Assembly (NCBI RefSeq): GCF_900129135.1
Contig: NZ_FQVI01000022.1
Span: 1 to 64,000, forward strand
Length of the DNA: 64,000 nt
Direction: 5' to 3'
From: Lactonifactor longoviformis DSM 17459
Lineage (GTDB): Bacteria > Bacillota > Clostridia > Lachnospirales > Lachnospiraceae
The notes under the pieces were generated by a model. That model ran no database searches. It saw only the letters and a program-made list of their open reading frames with translations, and was not told the DNA's origin. The translations under genes and the position numbers were made by a program. This document shows positions 1 through 7,452 of the stretch, piece by piece. How positions within the stretch are numbered: the stretch's first letter is position 1; every line of letters begins with the position of its first letter.

Positions 1-175
1 CAAGTCGGGAAGGGATAAACGCTGAAGGCATCTAAGCGTGAAGCCCCCCTCAAGATGAGATATCCCATTCTTTAGAAGAAGTAAGACCCCTTGAAGACGA
101 CGAGGTAGATAGGGCAGAGGTGGAAGTGCAGCAATGCATGGAGCTGACTGTTACTAATCGGTCGAGGGCTTGACC
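1..175 (+). rRNA. 23S ribosomal RNA, 3' end (partial)
   Basis: The first 175 bases are the last part of domain VI of a 23S rRNA, recognised from the conserved run through GTTACTAATCGGTCGAGGGC and the closing CTTGACC. The gene starts outside the window. The exact 3' end is estimated from the usual terminal stem and may be off by a few bases. It is followed directly by tRNA genes; no 5S rRNA is visible between here and 344. Confidence 0.95.
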
Positions 176-344
176 TGAACACTTAGGGAAAGCCAAAGGC
201 AGTGAGGCGAGACGCAAGTTGAGCCGGAACTGGTAAGAGGCAAATCTAAGTACAACGGAAAAGTGTTGCAAAGTGGAAAAAAAAGATGTATAATCGTGTA
301 TGTGGTTTTGAAGGTATGGAAATACTTTTAATAAAGAGAAGTAA
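176..344 (+). other. rRNA-tRNA spacer without a 5S gene
   Basis: This 169-base spacer separates the 23S end from the first tRNA. Short complementary runs (ACTTAG at 181, CTAAGT at 246) could help form a processing stem. A 5S rRNA of about 117 bases with its conserved central motifs was looked for and is not present. I see no gene here. Confidence 0.6.
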
Positions 345-416
345 TCCTCGATAGCTCAATGGTAGAGCATTCGGCTGTTAACCGAAGGGTTGTTGGTTCG
401 AGCCCAACTCGGGGAG
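345..416 (+). tRNA. tRNA-Asn (anticodon GTT)
   Basis: A full cloverleaf is visible: acceptor TCCTCGA pairs with TCGGGGA, the anticodon loop holds GTT, and the T arm is GGTTCGAGCCC. It is the first of seven tRNAs following the 23S gene; no CCA is encoded. Confidence 0.95.
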
Positions 417-441
417 CTTTTTTACTGTAAAGAAACGAGAA

Positions 442-513
442 GGCTCCATGGTCAAGCGGTTAAGACACCGCCCTTTCACGGCGGTAACAGGGGTTCAAAT
501 CCCCTTGGAGTCA
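442..513 (+). tRNA. tRNA-Glu (anticodon TTC)
   Basis: Acceptor GGCTCCA pairs with TGGAGTC with one G-T pair. The anticodon stem CCGCC/GGCGG encloses a TTC anticodon and the T loop is GTTCAAAT. Second tRNA of the rRNA-linked cluster. Confidence 0.95.
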
Positions 514-568
514 CTTGACAAATAACTAATTATGTAAGATAATAGTTATGTTGTCGGCAATAACTATT

Positions 569-641
569 GCCGATGTGGCTCAATTGGCAGAGCAGCTGAT
601 TTGTAATCAGCAGGTTATCGGTTCGAGTCCGATCATCGGCT
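569..641 (+). tRNA. tRNA-Thr (anticodon TGT)
   Basis: Acceptor GCCGATG pairs fully with CATCGGC. The anticodon stem CTGAT/ATCAG presents TGT and the T loop is GTTCGAGT. Third tRNA of the cluster. Confidence 0.95.
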
Positions 642-698
642 TGTATGAAACACTTGGCGAGGTCTTCTCGGACTTGTGAATAATACACATGTTATTTT

Positions 699-772
699 GG
701 ACCTTTAGCTCAGTTGGTTAGAGCAACCGGCTCATAACCGGTCGGTCCTGGGTTCGAGTCCCCGAAGGTCCA
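699..772 (+). tRNA. tRNA with CAT anticodon (Met, possibly Ile2)
   Basis: Acceptor GGACCTT pairs with AAGGTCC, the anticodon stem CCGGC frames CAT, and the T loop is GTTCGAGT. It lacks the three G-C pairs near the anticodon of an initiator. It is either elongator tRNA-Met or the lysidine-modified tRNA-Ile2; sequence alone does not settle this. Confidence 0.85.
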
Positions 773-795
773 TTGTATTAATTTAATAGGTTTAT

Positions 796-869
796 GGCCC
801 AGTGGCTCAGTTGGTTAGAGCGCCGCCCTGTCACGGCGGAGGTCGAGAGTTCGAGTCTCTTCTGGGTCG
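796..869 (+). tRNA. tRNA-Asp (anticodon GTC)
   Basis: Acceptor GGCCCAG pairs with CTGGGTC and the discriminator base is G, as usual for Asp. The anticodon loop CTGTCAC gives GTC. Fifth tRNA of the cluster. Confidence 0.95.
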
Positions 870-894
870 CTGGAATTACTAACAATTTGATTAT

Positions 895-967
895 GGGATC
901 TTAGCTCAGCTGGGAGAGCATCTGCCTTACAAGCAGAGGGTCATAGGTTCGAGCCCTATAGGTCCCA
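895..967 (+). tRNA. tRNA-Val (anticodon TAC)
   Basis: Acceptor GGGATCT pairs with AGGTCCC, the anticodon stem CTGC/GCAG frames TAC, and the T loop is GTTCGAGC. Sixth tRNA of the cluster. Confidence 0.95.
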
Positions 968-1007
968 TTTTCACGGAAAAGTCCGAGCCGTGATTGTATC
1001 AGGACAT

Positions 1008-1093
1008 GCCGCAGTGGCGGAACTGGCAGACGCACAGGACTTAAAATCCTGCGAGGGTTAAACTTCGTACCGGTTCGATTCCGGTCTGCGGCA
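1008..1093 (+). tRNA. tRNA-Leu (anticodon TAA)
   Basis: Acceptor GCCGCAG pairs with CTGCGGC. The anticodon is TAA and the long variable arm typical of class II tRNAs is present (86 bases in all). It is the last tRNA before a strong terminator. Confidence 0.95.
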
Positions 1094-1100
1094 CTTAAGC

Positions 1101-1139
1101 GAAAAACCTCAGATTCATAAGAATCTGAGGTTTTTTTGT
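1101..1139 (+). terminator. terminator of the rRNA-tRNA operon
   Basis: A perfect stem AAACCTCAGATTC/GAATCTGAGGTTT with a four-base ATAA loop is followed by a run of T. It closes the rRNA-tRNA transcript just after tRNA-Leu. Confidence 0.9.
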
Positions 1140-1248
1140 CTACGCCCCAACTGCTGGAGAAGCAGAACGGGGTAGCTTTGGAGGCGGTTCCGCGCTATAA
1201 TGCATTTATACATAAAGAACTAAAAAGCAGGAAGGGTGAAAAGACAGA

Positions 1249-1881
1249 ATGAATAAAATGAACAGAGAGGATATGTTAGAGCTTACCCGGCGTATGACTG
1301 TGAAGAGAAACTGTTTTAGCAGGATTGCAGGAGCATATATTGACGAGGAAGGTTATATAGACGGTACTTTTAATACTAATTTTTTGAAATTATCACCATC
1401 AGATCAGGCCGCCAATCTGCAAATTGCAAAGGCAATACCATTTGCCAATACAAATGTAAATATTAAAGAGTACGGATTCACTGAAGAGGCAAAAGGTTCA
1501 GGGGATTTATGGCAGCTTTTTATGGGACTAAAGTCATGTGAATTAAAGAATGATGCTCTGCTGGATACCTTTTATGATTTTGTCAGTGAACGGTATAAAT
1601 CAGATAGACCGTATGCTGTTTATCTGTTTTTTGGAGCATATGATGTCCCGTTAAAAGCAAATGATAAGGAAGCTCTTTGGGATTCAGAAGAAATATATTC
1701 TTTTCTAATCGGTGCCATTTGTCCGGTTCATGGTGAATATGAGGCGGAAGCACCTGAATCCGGATTTTTGTTTCCAGCTTTTAAAAACCGTAGCGGGGAT
1801 GAATATCATATTAATATATACCATGCAGATGTAGACCATCCTCACACAGAATTGTTTCACGGTAAGATAAGGGTGGAGTAA
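1249..1881 (+). CDS. DUF4317-like protein, half-length
   Basis: The 210-residue product matches my memory of the N-terminal half of DUF4317 proteins of Clostridia. It has an early basic segment with RNCFSRIAGAYID, a central AVYLFFGAYDVP block, and the ICPVHGE and GFLFPAF motifs. Family members I recall are about twice this length and continue past the FLFP block; this copy stops about 35 residues later, so it is a short or truncated version. No function is known. It starts after a weak GGAAGG ribosome site, with a TATAAT hexamer at 1196-1201. It ends three bases before the next gene, with which it is probably cotranscribed. Confidence 0.7.
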   Translation: MNKMNREDMLELTRRMTVKRNCFSRIAGAYIDEEGYIDGTFNTNFLKLSPSDQAANLQIAKAIPFANTNVNIKEYGFTEEAKGSGDLWQLFMGLKSCELKNDALLDTFYDFVSERYKSDRPYAVYLFFGAYDVPLKANDKEALWDSEEIYSFLIGAICPVHGEYEAEAPESGFLFPAFKNRSGDEYHINIYHADVDHPHTELFHGKIRVE

Positions 1882-1884
1882 CGT

Positions 1885-2508
1885 ATGTTATATGATAAGG
1901 ATTTAAGAGAGCCTCTATTTGACTATTTGGAGGGCTATTTTGGGAAGGTAAGAATTTTAGAAGAAAAGCAAATAGGAAAATCCAGGGCTGATATTGTAAT
2001 GGTAATGGAGAAAGCACTGGTGGGAATCGAGATTAAGAGCGACGCAGATACGTATGCACGACTTGCAGGACAAGTTAAGGATTATGATCTTTTTTTCGAT
2101 TATAATATTGTTGTGACTGGCACAACTCATGGGATACATATTAAGGAGCATGTTCCTGAATGGTGGGGAATTATAACAGCTGAGGAGGCAGACAATTCCA
2201 TTGATTTCTATATGTATCGCAAAATGCAGGCGAATAAAGGGGTCAGTTTGAAGAAACAGTTATCCCTTCTGTGGCGGCCGGAGCTGGCTCATATCCAGAA
2301 TCTGAACGGCATGGCAAAGTATAAGGAGAAAAGCAAAAAGTTTGTTATTGAAAAGATAGGGGAGAAGATTCCTGCTGAGATTTTGAAACCGCAGATGAGT
2401 GAGGAATTGTTTGAGAGGGACTATAATCTGATTGCCGAACAGATCCGGGAATTCAGGGTGCAGGAAAGCAGGAATGCTTTGAGGATTAGAAAAAAAAGTT
2501 CCTGGTGA
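1885..2508 (+). CDS. sce7726 family protein (PD-(D/E)XK nuclease-like)
   Basis: The 207-residue protein carries RADIVMV followed by LVGIEIKSD and RLAGQVKDYDLFFDY, and then PEWWGI. This is the layout of the sce7726/MmcB-like group of PD-(D/E)XK nuclease folds: the Asp of ADIV and the Glu and Lys of EIK would be the metal-binding catalytic residues. The C-terminal half is basic and helical and could bind nucleic acid. The start at 1885 has GGGTGGAG just upstream and lies three bases after the preceding stop, so the two genes form a pair. Family members often lie in phage or defence contexts; none is seen here. A real nuclease activity is inferred. Confidence 0.75.
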   Translation: MLYDKDLREPLFDYLEGYFGKVRILEEKQIGKSRADIVMVMEKALVGIEIKSDADTYARLAGQVKDYDLFFDYNIVVTGTTHGIHIKEHVPEWWGIITAEEADNSIDFYMYRKMQANKGVSLKKQLSLLWRPELAHIQNLNGMAKYKEKSKKFVIEKIGEKIPAEILKPQMSEELFERDYNLIAEQIREFRVQESRNALRIRKKSSW

Positions 2509-2539
2509 AAGAAAAAATGAGCGAATATGCTTGATTTTT

Positions 2540-2623
2540 AAATATTACAGGTGTAATATTTATTAGAAAGAGTTTACGTTTAAGCATTGGCAGATACATT
2601 TGAACAGAAATATTACATGTGTA
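2540..2623 (+). promoter_or_regulatory. two TACANNTGTA boxes (BlaI/MecI/CopY-type operators)
   Basis: A perfect 9-bp inverted repeat at 2540-2561 contains TACAGGTGTA (2546-2555). A second exact match, TACATGTGTA, lies at 2614-2623, and an imperfect one (TACATTTGAA) at 2595-2604. TACANNTGTA is the known binding core of BlaI/MecI/CopY-family repressors. The boxes stand 70-150 bases ahead of the lipoprotein start at 2695, so they probably control it. No such repressor gene lies in the window. Confidence 0.55.
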
Positions 2624-2694
2624 GGGAATGCAAACAATATGCTGCAGAGGAAGACAAGATACAATATTCGAAGTTAATAAATGGGGGAGGTACG

Positions 2695-3993
2695 ATGAAA
2701 GACAGAAATGAAATTCCTATGGAAAATGGGGAGAAACACACAGTAAAAGGGTACAAGGCTTTGTGGCAGCCGGTGCTCCTTATCGGCTTGCTTCTGCTGG
2801 GGGGCTGCCAGGAAAAAGAGAACCATAAGCCGGAGACCCGTCAGGAAGCAGAAACTATAAAGTCGGCATCTGAAGATAGCAAGGGAGCGTGTGGTTCGGA
2901 AAGAGGGTATGATCTTCCTGTTGAGGATAAAGACAGGAAAGAAGCAGAGGCAGACTGCCAAAACGCAATGGAAAAAGTAAGGGAAACGTATCTTAATGCC
3001 GGCTGTGGGAATGCTTCCGGAGGAGCTATAGGGAGAGAGACTGCCAGGCAAATGCTGGAAGAGCTAAAAGAGTTAGGAAACCCGGCTGCCGATCTGGGAT
3101 ATGGTTATAATATGCAGAACTATGAGCACATGGACCGCTTTTTGACCTCTTCTGTAAATGGGAAAGAGGGAGAGGTAACTCTCTTTGAGCTTTACCCAGA
3201 CGGGGGAATCGGAAGAAAAAAATTTAGATTTGACGGGAAACATATATATGTATGGTATACCAATGCAGCTTGGAGCAGCTCAGTTACCCCTTTGATCTCT
3301 GCAACCTCTTATACCCGGATAAGAGACTGGGTGTACACGGAGAAGGGCTGGTTCAGCTATGAACTGCCGGAAGCGCCGGATATCACAGACAGTATTATGA
3401 ACGGTAATACTACCATACGGGTAAAGCCCATAAAAGAAGAATACAGAGAGACAGCAGCAAAATATTTGAAACCGGTAGGATATCAGGGAAATAATCTATT
3501 CTGTTCCAATTGGGATGAGAATCATATGGAAGAACTGGATTATAACGGAATTTTTCAATATTTGTATCCTATGGAATATCAGAAAAATTTTCCCTCGGAC
3601 CAGTATGGAGAGGGAATCCCCGGCGAAGAGTTCGAGAACCTGCTTACCAAATATTTGCCGGTTACCGGAGAACAGCTGAAGGAATATGCGGTTTATGATC
3701 CAAAGGAGCAGAGATATGGGTGGGTGAGGCTTGGCTGCGGCAATTATATTCCCAATGCATTCGGGAACTCGGAGCCTGAGATTACGGACATGAGGGAAAA
3801 TGAAGACGGTACGGTTACACTGACGGTGGATGCAGTCTGTGTAATGACGGGGAATGATAAGGCAATGAGTCATGAGCTTACCGTAAGATTTACGGAGGAA
3901 GGGGGAATACAATATGTAAAGAATCAGATTCTGGGGGATGGCCTGGAGAGGATTCCGGAATATCAGAGAAGGTTTGGGGGGAATGCAGGGTAA
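2695..3993 (+). CDS. secreted lipoprotein of unknown function
   Basis: The 432-residue product begins with a basic stretch, a hydrophobic helix and a lipobox ending LLLLGGC (Cys about residue 38), so it should be a diacylglycerol-anchored surface lipoprotein. The mature part starts with a charged linker, then a mixed alpha/beta region with aromatic motifs such as YTRIRDWVYTEKGWFSYEL, and a C-terminal beta-rich segment (DGTVTLTVDAVCVMTG). I do not recognise a named domain. The ATG at 2695 is chosen over an upstream TTG at 2587 because GGGGGAGG precedes it and it puts the signal peptide at the N terminus. The upstream repressor boxes suggest induction, perhaps by cell-wall stress or metal. Confidence 0.8.
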   Translation: MKDRNEIPMENGEKHTVKGYKALWQPVLLIGLLLLGGCQEKENHKPETRQEAETIKSASEDSKGACGSERGYDLPVEDKDRKEAEADCQNAMEKVRETYLNAGCGNASGGAIGRETARQMLEELKELGNPAADLGYGYNMQNYEHMDRFLTSSVNGKEGEVTLFELYPDGGIGRKKFRFDGKHIYVWYTNAAWSSSVTPLISATSYTRIRDWVYTEKGWFSYELPEAPDITDSIMNGNTTIRVKPIKEEYRETAAKYLKPVGYQGNNLFCSNWDENHMEELDYNGIFQYLYPMEYQKNFPSDQYGEGIPGEEFENLLTKYLPVTGEQLKEYAVYDPKEQRYGWVRLGCGNYIPNAFGNSEPEITDMRENEDGTVTLTVDAVCVMTGNDKAMSHELTVRFTEEGGIQYVKNQILGDGLERIPEYQRRFGGNAG

Positions 3994-4093
3994 GCTTCCC
4001 TGTCTCAAGTCTTTCCTGCCCGATTAAAATGTGGTATACTAAAATACAATAAGATAATGCAATCAGAATAAATGGAGCGGGAAGGGAAAAATT

Positions 4094-5044
4094 ATGAGCG
4101 ACAAGGTAGTAGTTTTAAACGGGGAAAAGGTAAATTATGACGGTAGGATTGATTATTCTGTGTTAGCCAGTGAAGTAACCGTATATGGGGATACCAGGGA
4201 AGAGGATATTCTGGAGCGAATACAGGGGCACAGGATTGTTGTGACCAAAGAGATGCCTTTAAAGAGGAAGATAATCGAACAGTTTCCTGATTCTGTAGAA
4301 CTTATCTGTGAGGCAGGAACGGGCTATAATAATATCGACCTGGATGCCGCCAGGGCAAAGGGAATTCAGGTATGCAACATACCGGCCTATAGTTCCAGCA
4401 GAGTGGCTCACACAGCGGTAATGATGCTGCTGAATCTCAGTTCATCCATGCAGAAACAGATGCGTATGCTGGCCGGGGGAGATAAGCGTAATTTTACCAA
4501 ATGTCTGCAGGTAGAGCATGTGGAAATAAACGGAAAAACATTAGGCGTTATTGGTGCCGGCAATATCGGGCGGGAAGTGATAAAAGTTGGAAGAGCTCTG
4601 GGAATGAACATCCTGATCTACACCAGAACGCCGGGTACGGATGAGGAGGGCATGCGGTATACGACATTCGAAGAAGTGATGAAAAACAGTGACTATGTAT
4701 CTCTGCACTGTCCGCTGACACCTCAGACAAAGCATATTATTAATCGGGAAGCACTGGAACTGATGAAGCCGTCGGCATTTTTGATTAACACCTCCAGAGG
4801 TGCTCTGGTAGATGAGAAGGCATTGATTCAGGCGCTTCAGGAGCAGAAGATTGCGGGTGCCGGCCTGGATGTCCAGGAGACCGAACCCCCTGCAGAGGAC
4901 AATCCCCTGTATAACCTGGAAAACGTAATCCTTACCCCTCATATGGGATGGAAGGGATTAGAGACAAGGGAACGGCTGGTACAGATTCTAAAAGACAATA
5001 TACAGGGATTTCTGTCAGAGAATCCTCAAAATATTGTAGCATAA
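4094..5044 (+). CDS. D-isomer specific 2-hydroxyacid dehydrogenase
   Basis: This 316-residue NAD(P)-dependent oxidoreductase has the two-domain formate/glycerate dehydrogenase layout. The dinucleotide motif GVIGAGNIGRE lies near residue 155. The catalytic Arg is in NTSRGALVDE, the Glu in DVQETEPP and the His in LTPHMGW. It interconverts a 2-hydroxyacid and a 2-oxoacid; hydroxypyruvate, glyoxylate, D-lactate or phosphoglycerate are all possible, and the sequence does not choose. It lacks the C-terminal ACT domain of long serine-pathway enzymes. The gene appears monocistronic: GGAGCGGGAAGGG precedes the ATG and a terminator follows. Confidence 0.88.
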   Translation: MSDKVVVLNGEKVNYDGRIDYSVLASEVTVYGDTREEDILERIQGHRIVVTKEMPLKRKIIEQFPDSVELICEAGTGYNNIDLDAARAKGIQVCNIPAYSSSRVAHTAVMMLLNLSSSMQKQMRMLAGGDKRNFTKCLQVEHVEINGKTLGVIGAGNIGREVIKVGRALGMNILIYTRTPGTDEEGMRYTTFEEVMKNSDYVSLHCPLTPQTKHIINREALELMKPSAFLINTSRGALVDEKALIQALQEQKIAGAGLDVQETEPPAEDNPLYNLENVILTPHMGWKGLETRERLVQILKDNIQGFLSENPQNIVA

Positions 5045-5048
5045 CAAG

Positions 5049-5085
5049 AAAGGGACGGGAACCGGGGTGTTCTTCGTCCCTTTTT
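5049..5085 (+). terminator. terminator after the 2-hydroxyacid dehydrogenase
   Basis: AAGGGACG and CGTCCCTT form a stem followed by TTTT. It separates the dehydrogenase from the response regulator gene, whose ribosome site lies just beyond. Confidence 0.7.
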
Positions 5086-5105
5086 ATGTGATTCCGGAGG
5101 TGACT

Positions 5106-5780
5106 ATGAATAAGATACTTGTAATTGAAGATGATAGTGATTTGTTAGAAGGACTTTTATTTATGCTGGAGACAGAGGGATACCGGGCTTTCGGGGCAGG
5201 TACCATTAAGCGAGGAATGGAACTTATAAAAGAAAGGGACCCTGATTTAATTCTCCTGGACTGTAATCTTCCGGATGGAAGCGGATATGAGCTTTGCGGT
5301 CGTGTCCGGGAATTTTCCCAGATTCCTATGCTCATGCTTACTGCCAGGGAGACGGAGATGGATGAGATCAAAGCCCTGGAACTGGGAGTAGATGATTTTA
5401 TGCGCAAGCCCTTTTCCCTTTCTGTTCTGAGAGCAAGGCTTAGAAACCTTCTGAAACGCAGAGAAAAGCAGAATAAGGTGAGTTCTAACGGAGTTGTGGT
5501 GGATAAGGACAGCTGTAAAGTGCACAAAGGTGGAAAAGAGGTTTCACTTTCTGCCATGGAATATAAGCTGTTGACGTATCTTCTGGAAAATCGGGGACAG
5601 GTTCTGGCTAAAGAGCAGATTCTGGAAAGGATCTGGGACAGCGAGGGCAGATTTGTGGATGACAATACCGTCTCTGTCAATATACGCAGACTCCGTATGA
5701 AGATAGAAGACGATCCGGATCATCCTGCGTACATAAAAACGGTGCATGGGCTTGGGTATCTGTGGAGGGAAATACCATGA
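5106..5780 (+). CDS. OmpR-family response regulator (exporter control)
   Basis: The 224-residue protein has a receiver domain (acidic pair in VIEDDSD, phospho-acceptor Asp in LILLDCNLPDG, Thr in LMLTARE, Lys in FMRKPFS) followed by a winged-helix DNA-binding domain ending HGLGYLW. CCGGAGGTGA precedes the chosen ATG. Its stop overlaps the start of the histidine kinase gene (ATGA), and an ABC exporter follows, so it most likely activates that exporter in response to an antimicrobial or envelope stress, as BceR and VanR relatives do. A BceR-type box lies ahead of the exporter genes. Confidence 0.9.
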   Translation: MNKILVIEDDSDLLEGLLFMLETEGYRAFGAGTIKRGMELIKERDPDLILLDCNLPDGSGYELCGRVREFSQIPMLMLTARETEMDEIKALELGVDDFMRKPFSLSVLRARLRNLLKRREKQNKVSSNGVVVDKDSCKVHKGGKEVSLSAMEYKLLTYLLENRGQVLAKEQILERIWDSEGRFVDDNTVSVNIRRLRMKIEDDPDHPAYIKTVHGLGYLWREIP

Positions 5781-6691
5781 ACGAGACTGCTGCTGTAATA
5801 CTTTGCTGTGCTGTATGCCTTGGGCTTGTATGGTATTACAGAGAGAAAAGTAAAAGACAGTACCGGCAGATAGAATGCATGCTGGATGAGATATTAAATG
5901 AACGCCCGGTTTCTCAGTCAGATCTGGAGGAGGGGGAGATTGCAGAGCTGTCACACAAAGCCCGGCGGATTCAGGAAAAGTTAAATCTGGAAGTACAGTC
6001 TGCCAGGAAAGAAAAAGAACAGGTGAAGAGCCTAATCTCCAATATGTCCCATCAGCTTAAGACGCCTCTTTCCAATGTTATGATGTATCAGGAGATTCTG
6101 GAAAGTTCGTCCCTGGAAGAAGAGCAGAGGAAGAAGTTCCTGGAAAAGCTGAAGACACAGTCTGAGAAGATAGACTGGATTCTCCAGTCCCTATTTAAGA
6201 TGGTGAATCTGGAAAACGGGGTTATTCGGGTGCAGCCGGAAGAAAAAAATATAAAAGCAACGCTCAGCAGGGCCCTCAGCGGGGTTTATGAAAAGGCACA
6301 GCGCAGAAACATAAAGATTACTACAGAAGAATTTCCGGATAGCACGTTATACCACGATCCGAGATGGACGGCAGAAGTCTTGGGAAATCTGCTGGAGAAT
6401 GCCGTAAAATATACGGACCCGGGGGGAAGGATTGTTGTACGCCTTGTCCCATATGAACTCTACAGTAAACTGGAAATCATCGACAACGGACGGGGAATAG
6501 CAAAGGAAGAGCTTTCCTGTATCTTTCAACGTTTCTACAGAAGCAATGATGTGAGAAATCTGGAGGGATCCGGTATCGGCCTCTATCTGTCACGATTGAT
6601 TCTGGAAAAGGAAAAGGGGTATCTTACTGTGGAGTCCGAGTACGGGAGAGGAAGCTGCTTTCAGGTATTCTTACAAAATTGTAAGAACTGA
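5777..6691 (+). CDS. sensor histidine kinase of the exporter-linked system
   Basis: The 304-residue kinase has one clear N-terminal membrane helix (residues 4-20), a short linker, a HisKA domain with MSHQLKTPLSN (phospho-His) and an HATPase domain with the N box LLENAVKYTD and G boxes DNGRGIA and GSGIGLYLS. It has almost no extracellular part. Kinases of this kind often sense through their partner transporter, and the neighbouring exporter supports that inference. ATG 5777 overlaps the regulator stop and follows GGAGGG. Confidence 0.88.
   Translation: MNETAAVILCCAVCLGLVWYYREKSKRQYRQIECMLDEILNERPVSQSDLEEGEIAELSHKARRIQEKLNLEVQSARKEKEQVKSLISNMSHQLKTPLSNVMMYQEILESSSLEEEQRKKFLEKLKTQSEKIDWILQSLFKMVNLENGVIRVQPEEKNIKATLSRALSGVYEKAQRRNIKITTEEFPDSTLYHDPRWTAEVLGNLLENAVKYTDPGGRIVVRLVPYELYSKLEIIDNGRGIAKEELSCIFQRFYRSNDVRNLEGSGIGLYLSRLILEKEKGYLTVESEYGRGSCFQVFLQNCKN
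6670..6685 (+). promoter_or_regulatory. BceR-type box ahead of the ABC exporter
   Basis: CTTACAAAATTGTAAG is a perfect palindrome reading TTACA-N4-TGTAA, which fits the motif reported for BceR of Bacillus subtilis (TNACA-N4-TGTAA). It sits in the last codons of the kinase gene, about 43 bases upstream of a TACAAT -10 hexamer (6728-6733), with no good -35. That is the layout of an activator-dependent promoter for the exporter genes. Confidence 0.6.
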
Positions 6692-6765
6692 AAAGATTCC
6701 TGTAGGATTTCTGAAAGAACCTGCTGTTACAATAGAGGTATCAAGACAGGAAATGAGGAGTCCGT

Positions 6766-7452
6766 ATGAAGATATTAGAGGTAAAGAATGTAGAGAAAAT
6801 CTATGGAACAGGGGAGACAGCAGTCAAAGCCCTGCGGCGGGTGAACTTCTCCGCAAAGCAGGGGGAATTCATTGCTCTGGTAGGCCAGTCTGGCTCCGGA
6901 AAGAGTACACTTCTGAATCTGATTGGAGGTTTGGATATTCCTTCAAAGGGTGAAATCTATATTCGGGATCACAATGTGGCAGCCTTAAAAAAGAAAGAGT
7001 TGACAATCTTCAGGAGAAGAAATATAGGCTTTGTATTCCAGAATTACAGTCTGATGCCGGTGATGAATGTATATGACAATGTAGCTTTGCCGGTAACCTT
7101 TGACCGGGGGAGGCGGGTGGATCACCAGTATATAGAGGATATACTGAAAGAACTGGGTTTGTGGAAAAAAAGAACAAAATATCCCGCAGAGCTTTCGGGC
7201 GGTGAACAGCAGCGGGTAGCGATCGCCCGGGCACTTGCCAATAAGCCCGCCATACTGCTGGCAGATGAGCCTACGGGAAATCTGGACTCGGTTACCACTC
7301 AGGATGTGATGGGACTTCTGAAAGCCAGCGGGGAAAAGTATCACCAGACTATCCTGATGGTAACACACAATGAGGCACTGGCACAGAGCTGTGACAGAGT
7401 CCTGTGTATGAAGGACGGACAGCTTTCCGGAGAGGAGGGGACGCTCTCATGA
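6766..7452 (+). CDS. ABC exporter ATP-binding protein
   Basis: The 228-residue ATPase has Walker [10 protein letters not shown], the Q-loop region [10 protein letters not shown], the signature LSGGEQQR, Walker [10 protein letters not shown] and the switch His in MVTHNE. It belongs to the MacB/LolD/BceA group that powers FtsX-fold permeases. GAGGAG precedes the ATG at 6766. Its stop overlaps the start of the permease gene (ATGA), so the two are translationally coupled. Confidence 0.93.
   Translation: MKILEVKNVEKIYGTGETAVKALRRVNFSAKQGEFIALVGQSGSGKSTLLNLIGGLDIPSKGEIYIRDHNVAALKKKELTIFRRRNIGFVFQNYSLMPVMNVYDNVALPVTFDRGRRVDHQYIEDILKELGLWKKRTKYPAELSGGEQQRVAIARALANKPAILLADEPTGNLDSVTTQDVMGLLKASGEKYHQTILMVTHNEALAQSCDRVLCMKDGQLSGEEGTLS

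Noticed and set aside
176-344. Possible 5S rRNA after the 23S gene
   Set aside because: None of the conserved 5S motifs or its terminal stem is present.
2587-2694. In-frame TTG start for the lipoprotein adding 36 residues
   Set aside because: It lies among the operator boxes, has no ribosome site, and would bury the signal peptide. ATG 2695 has GGGGGAGG.
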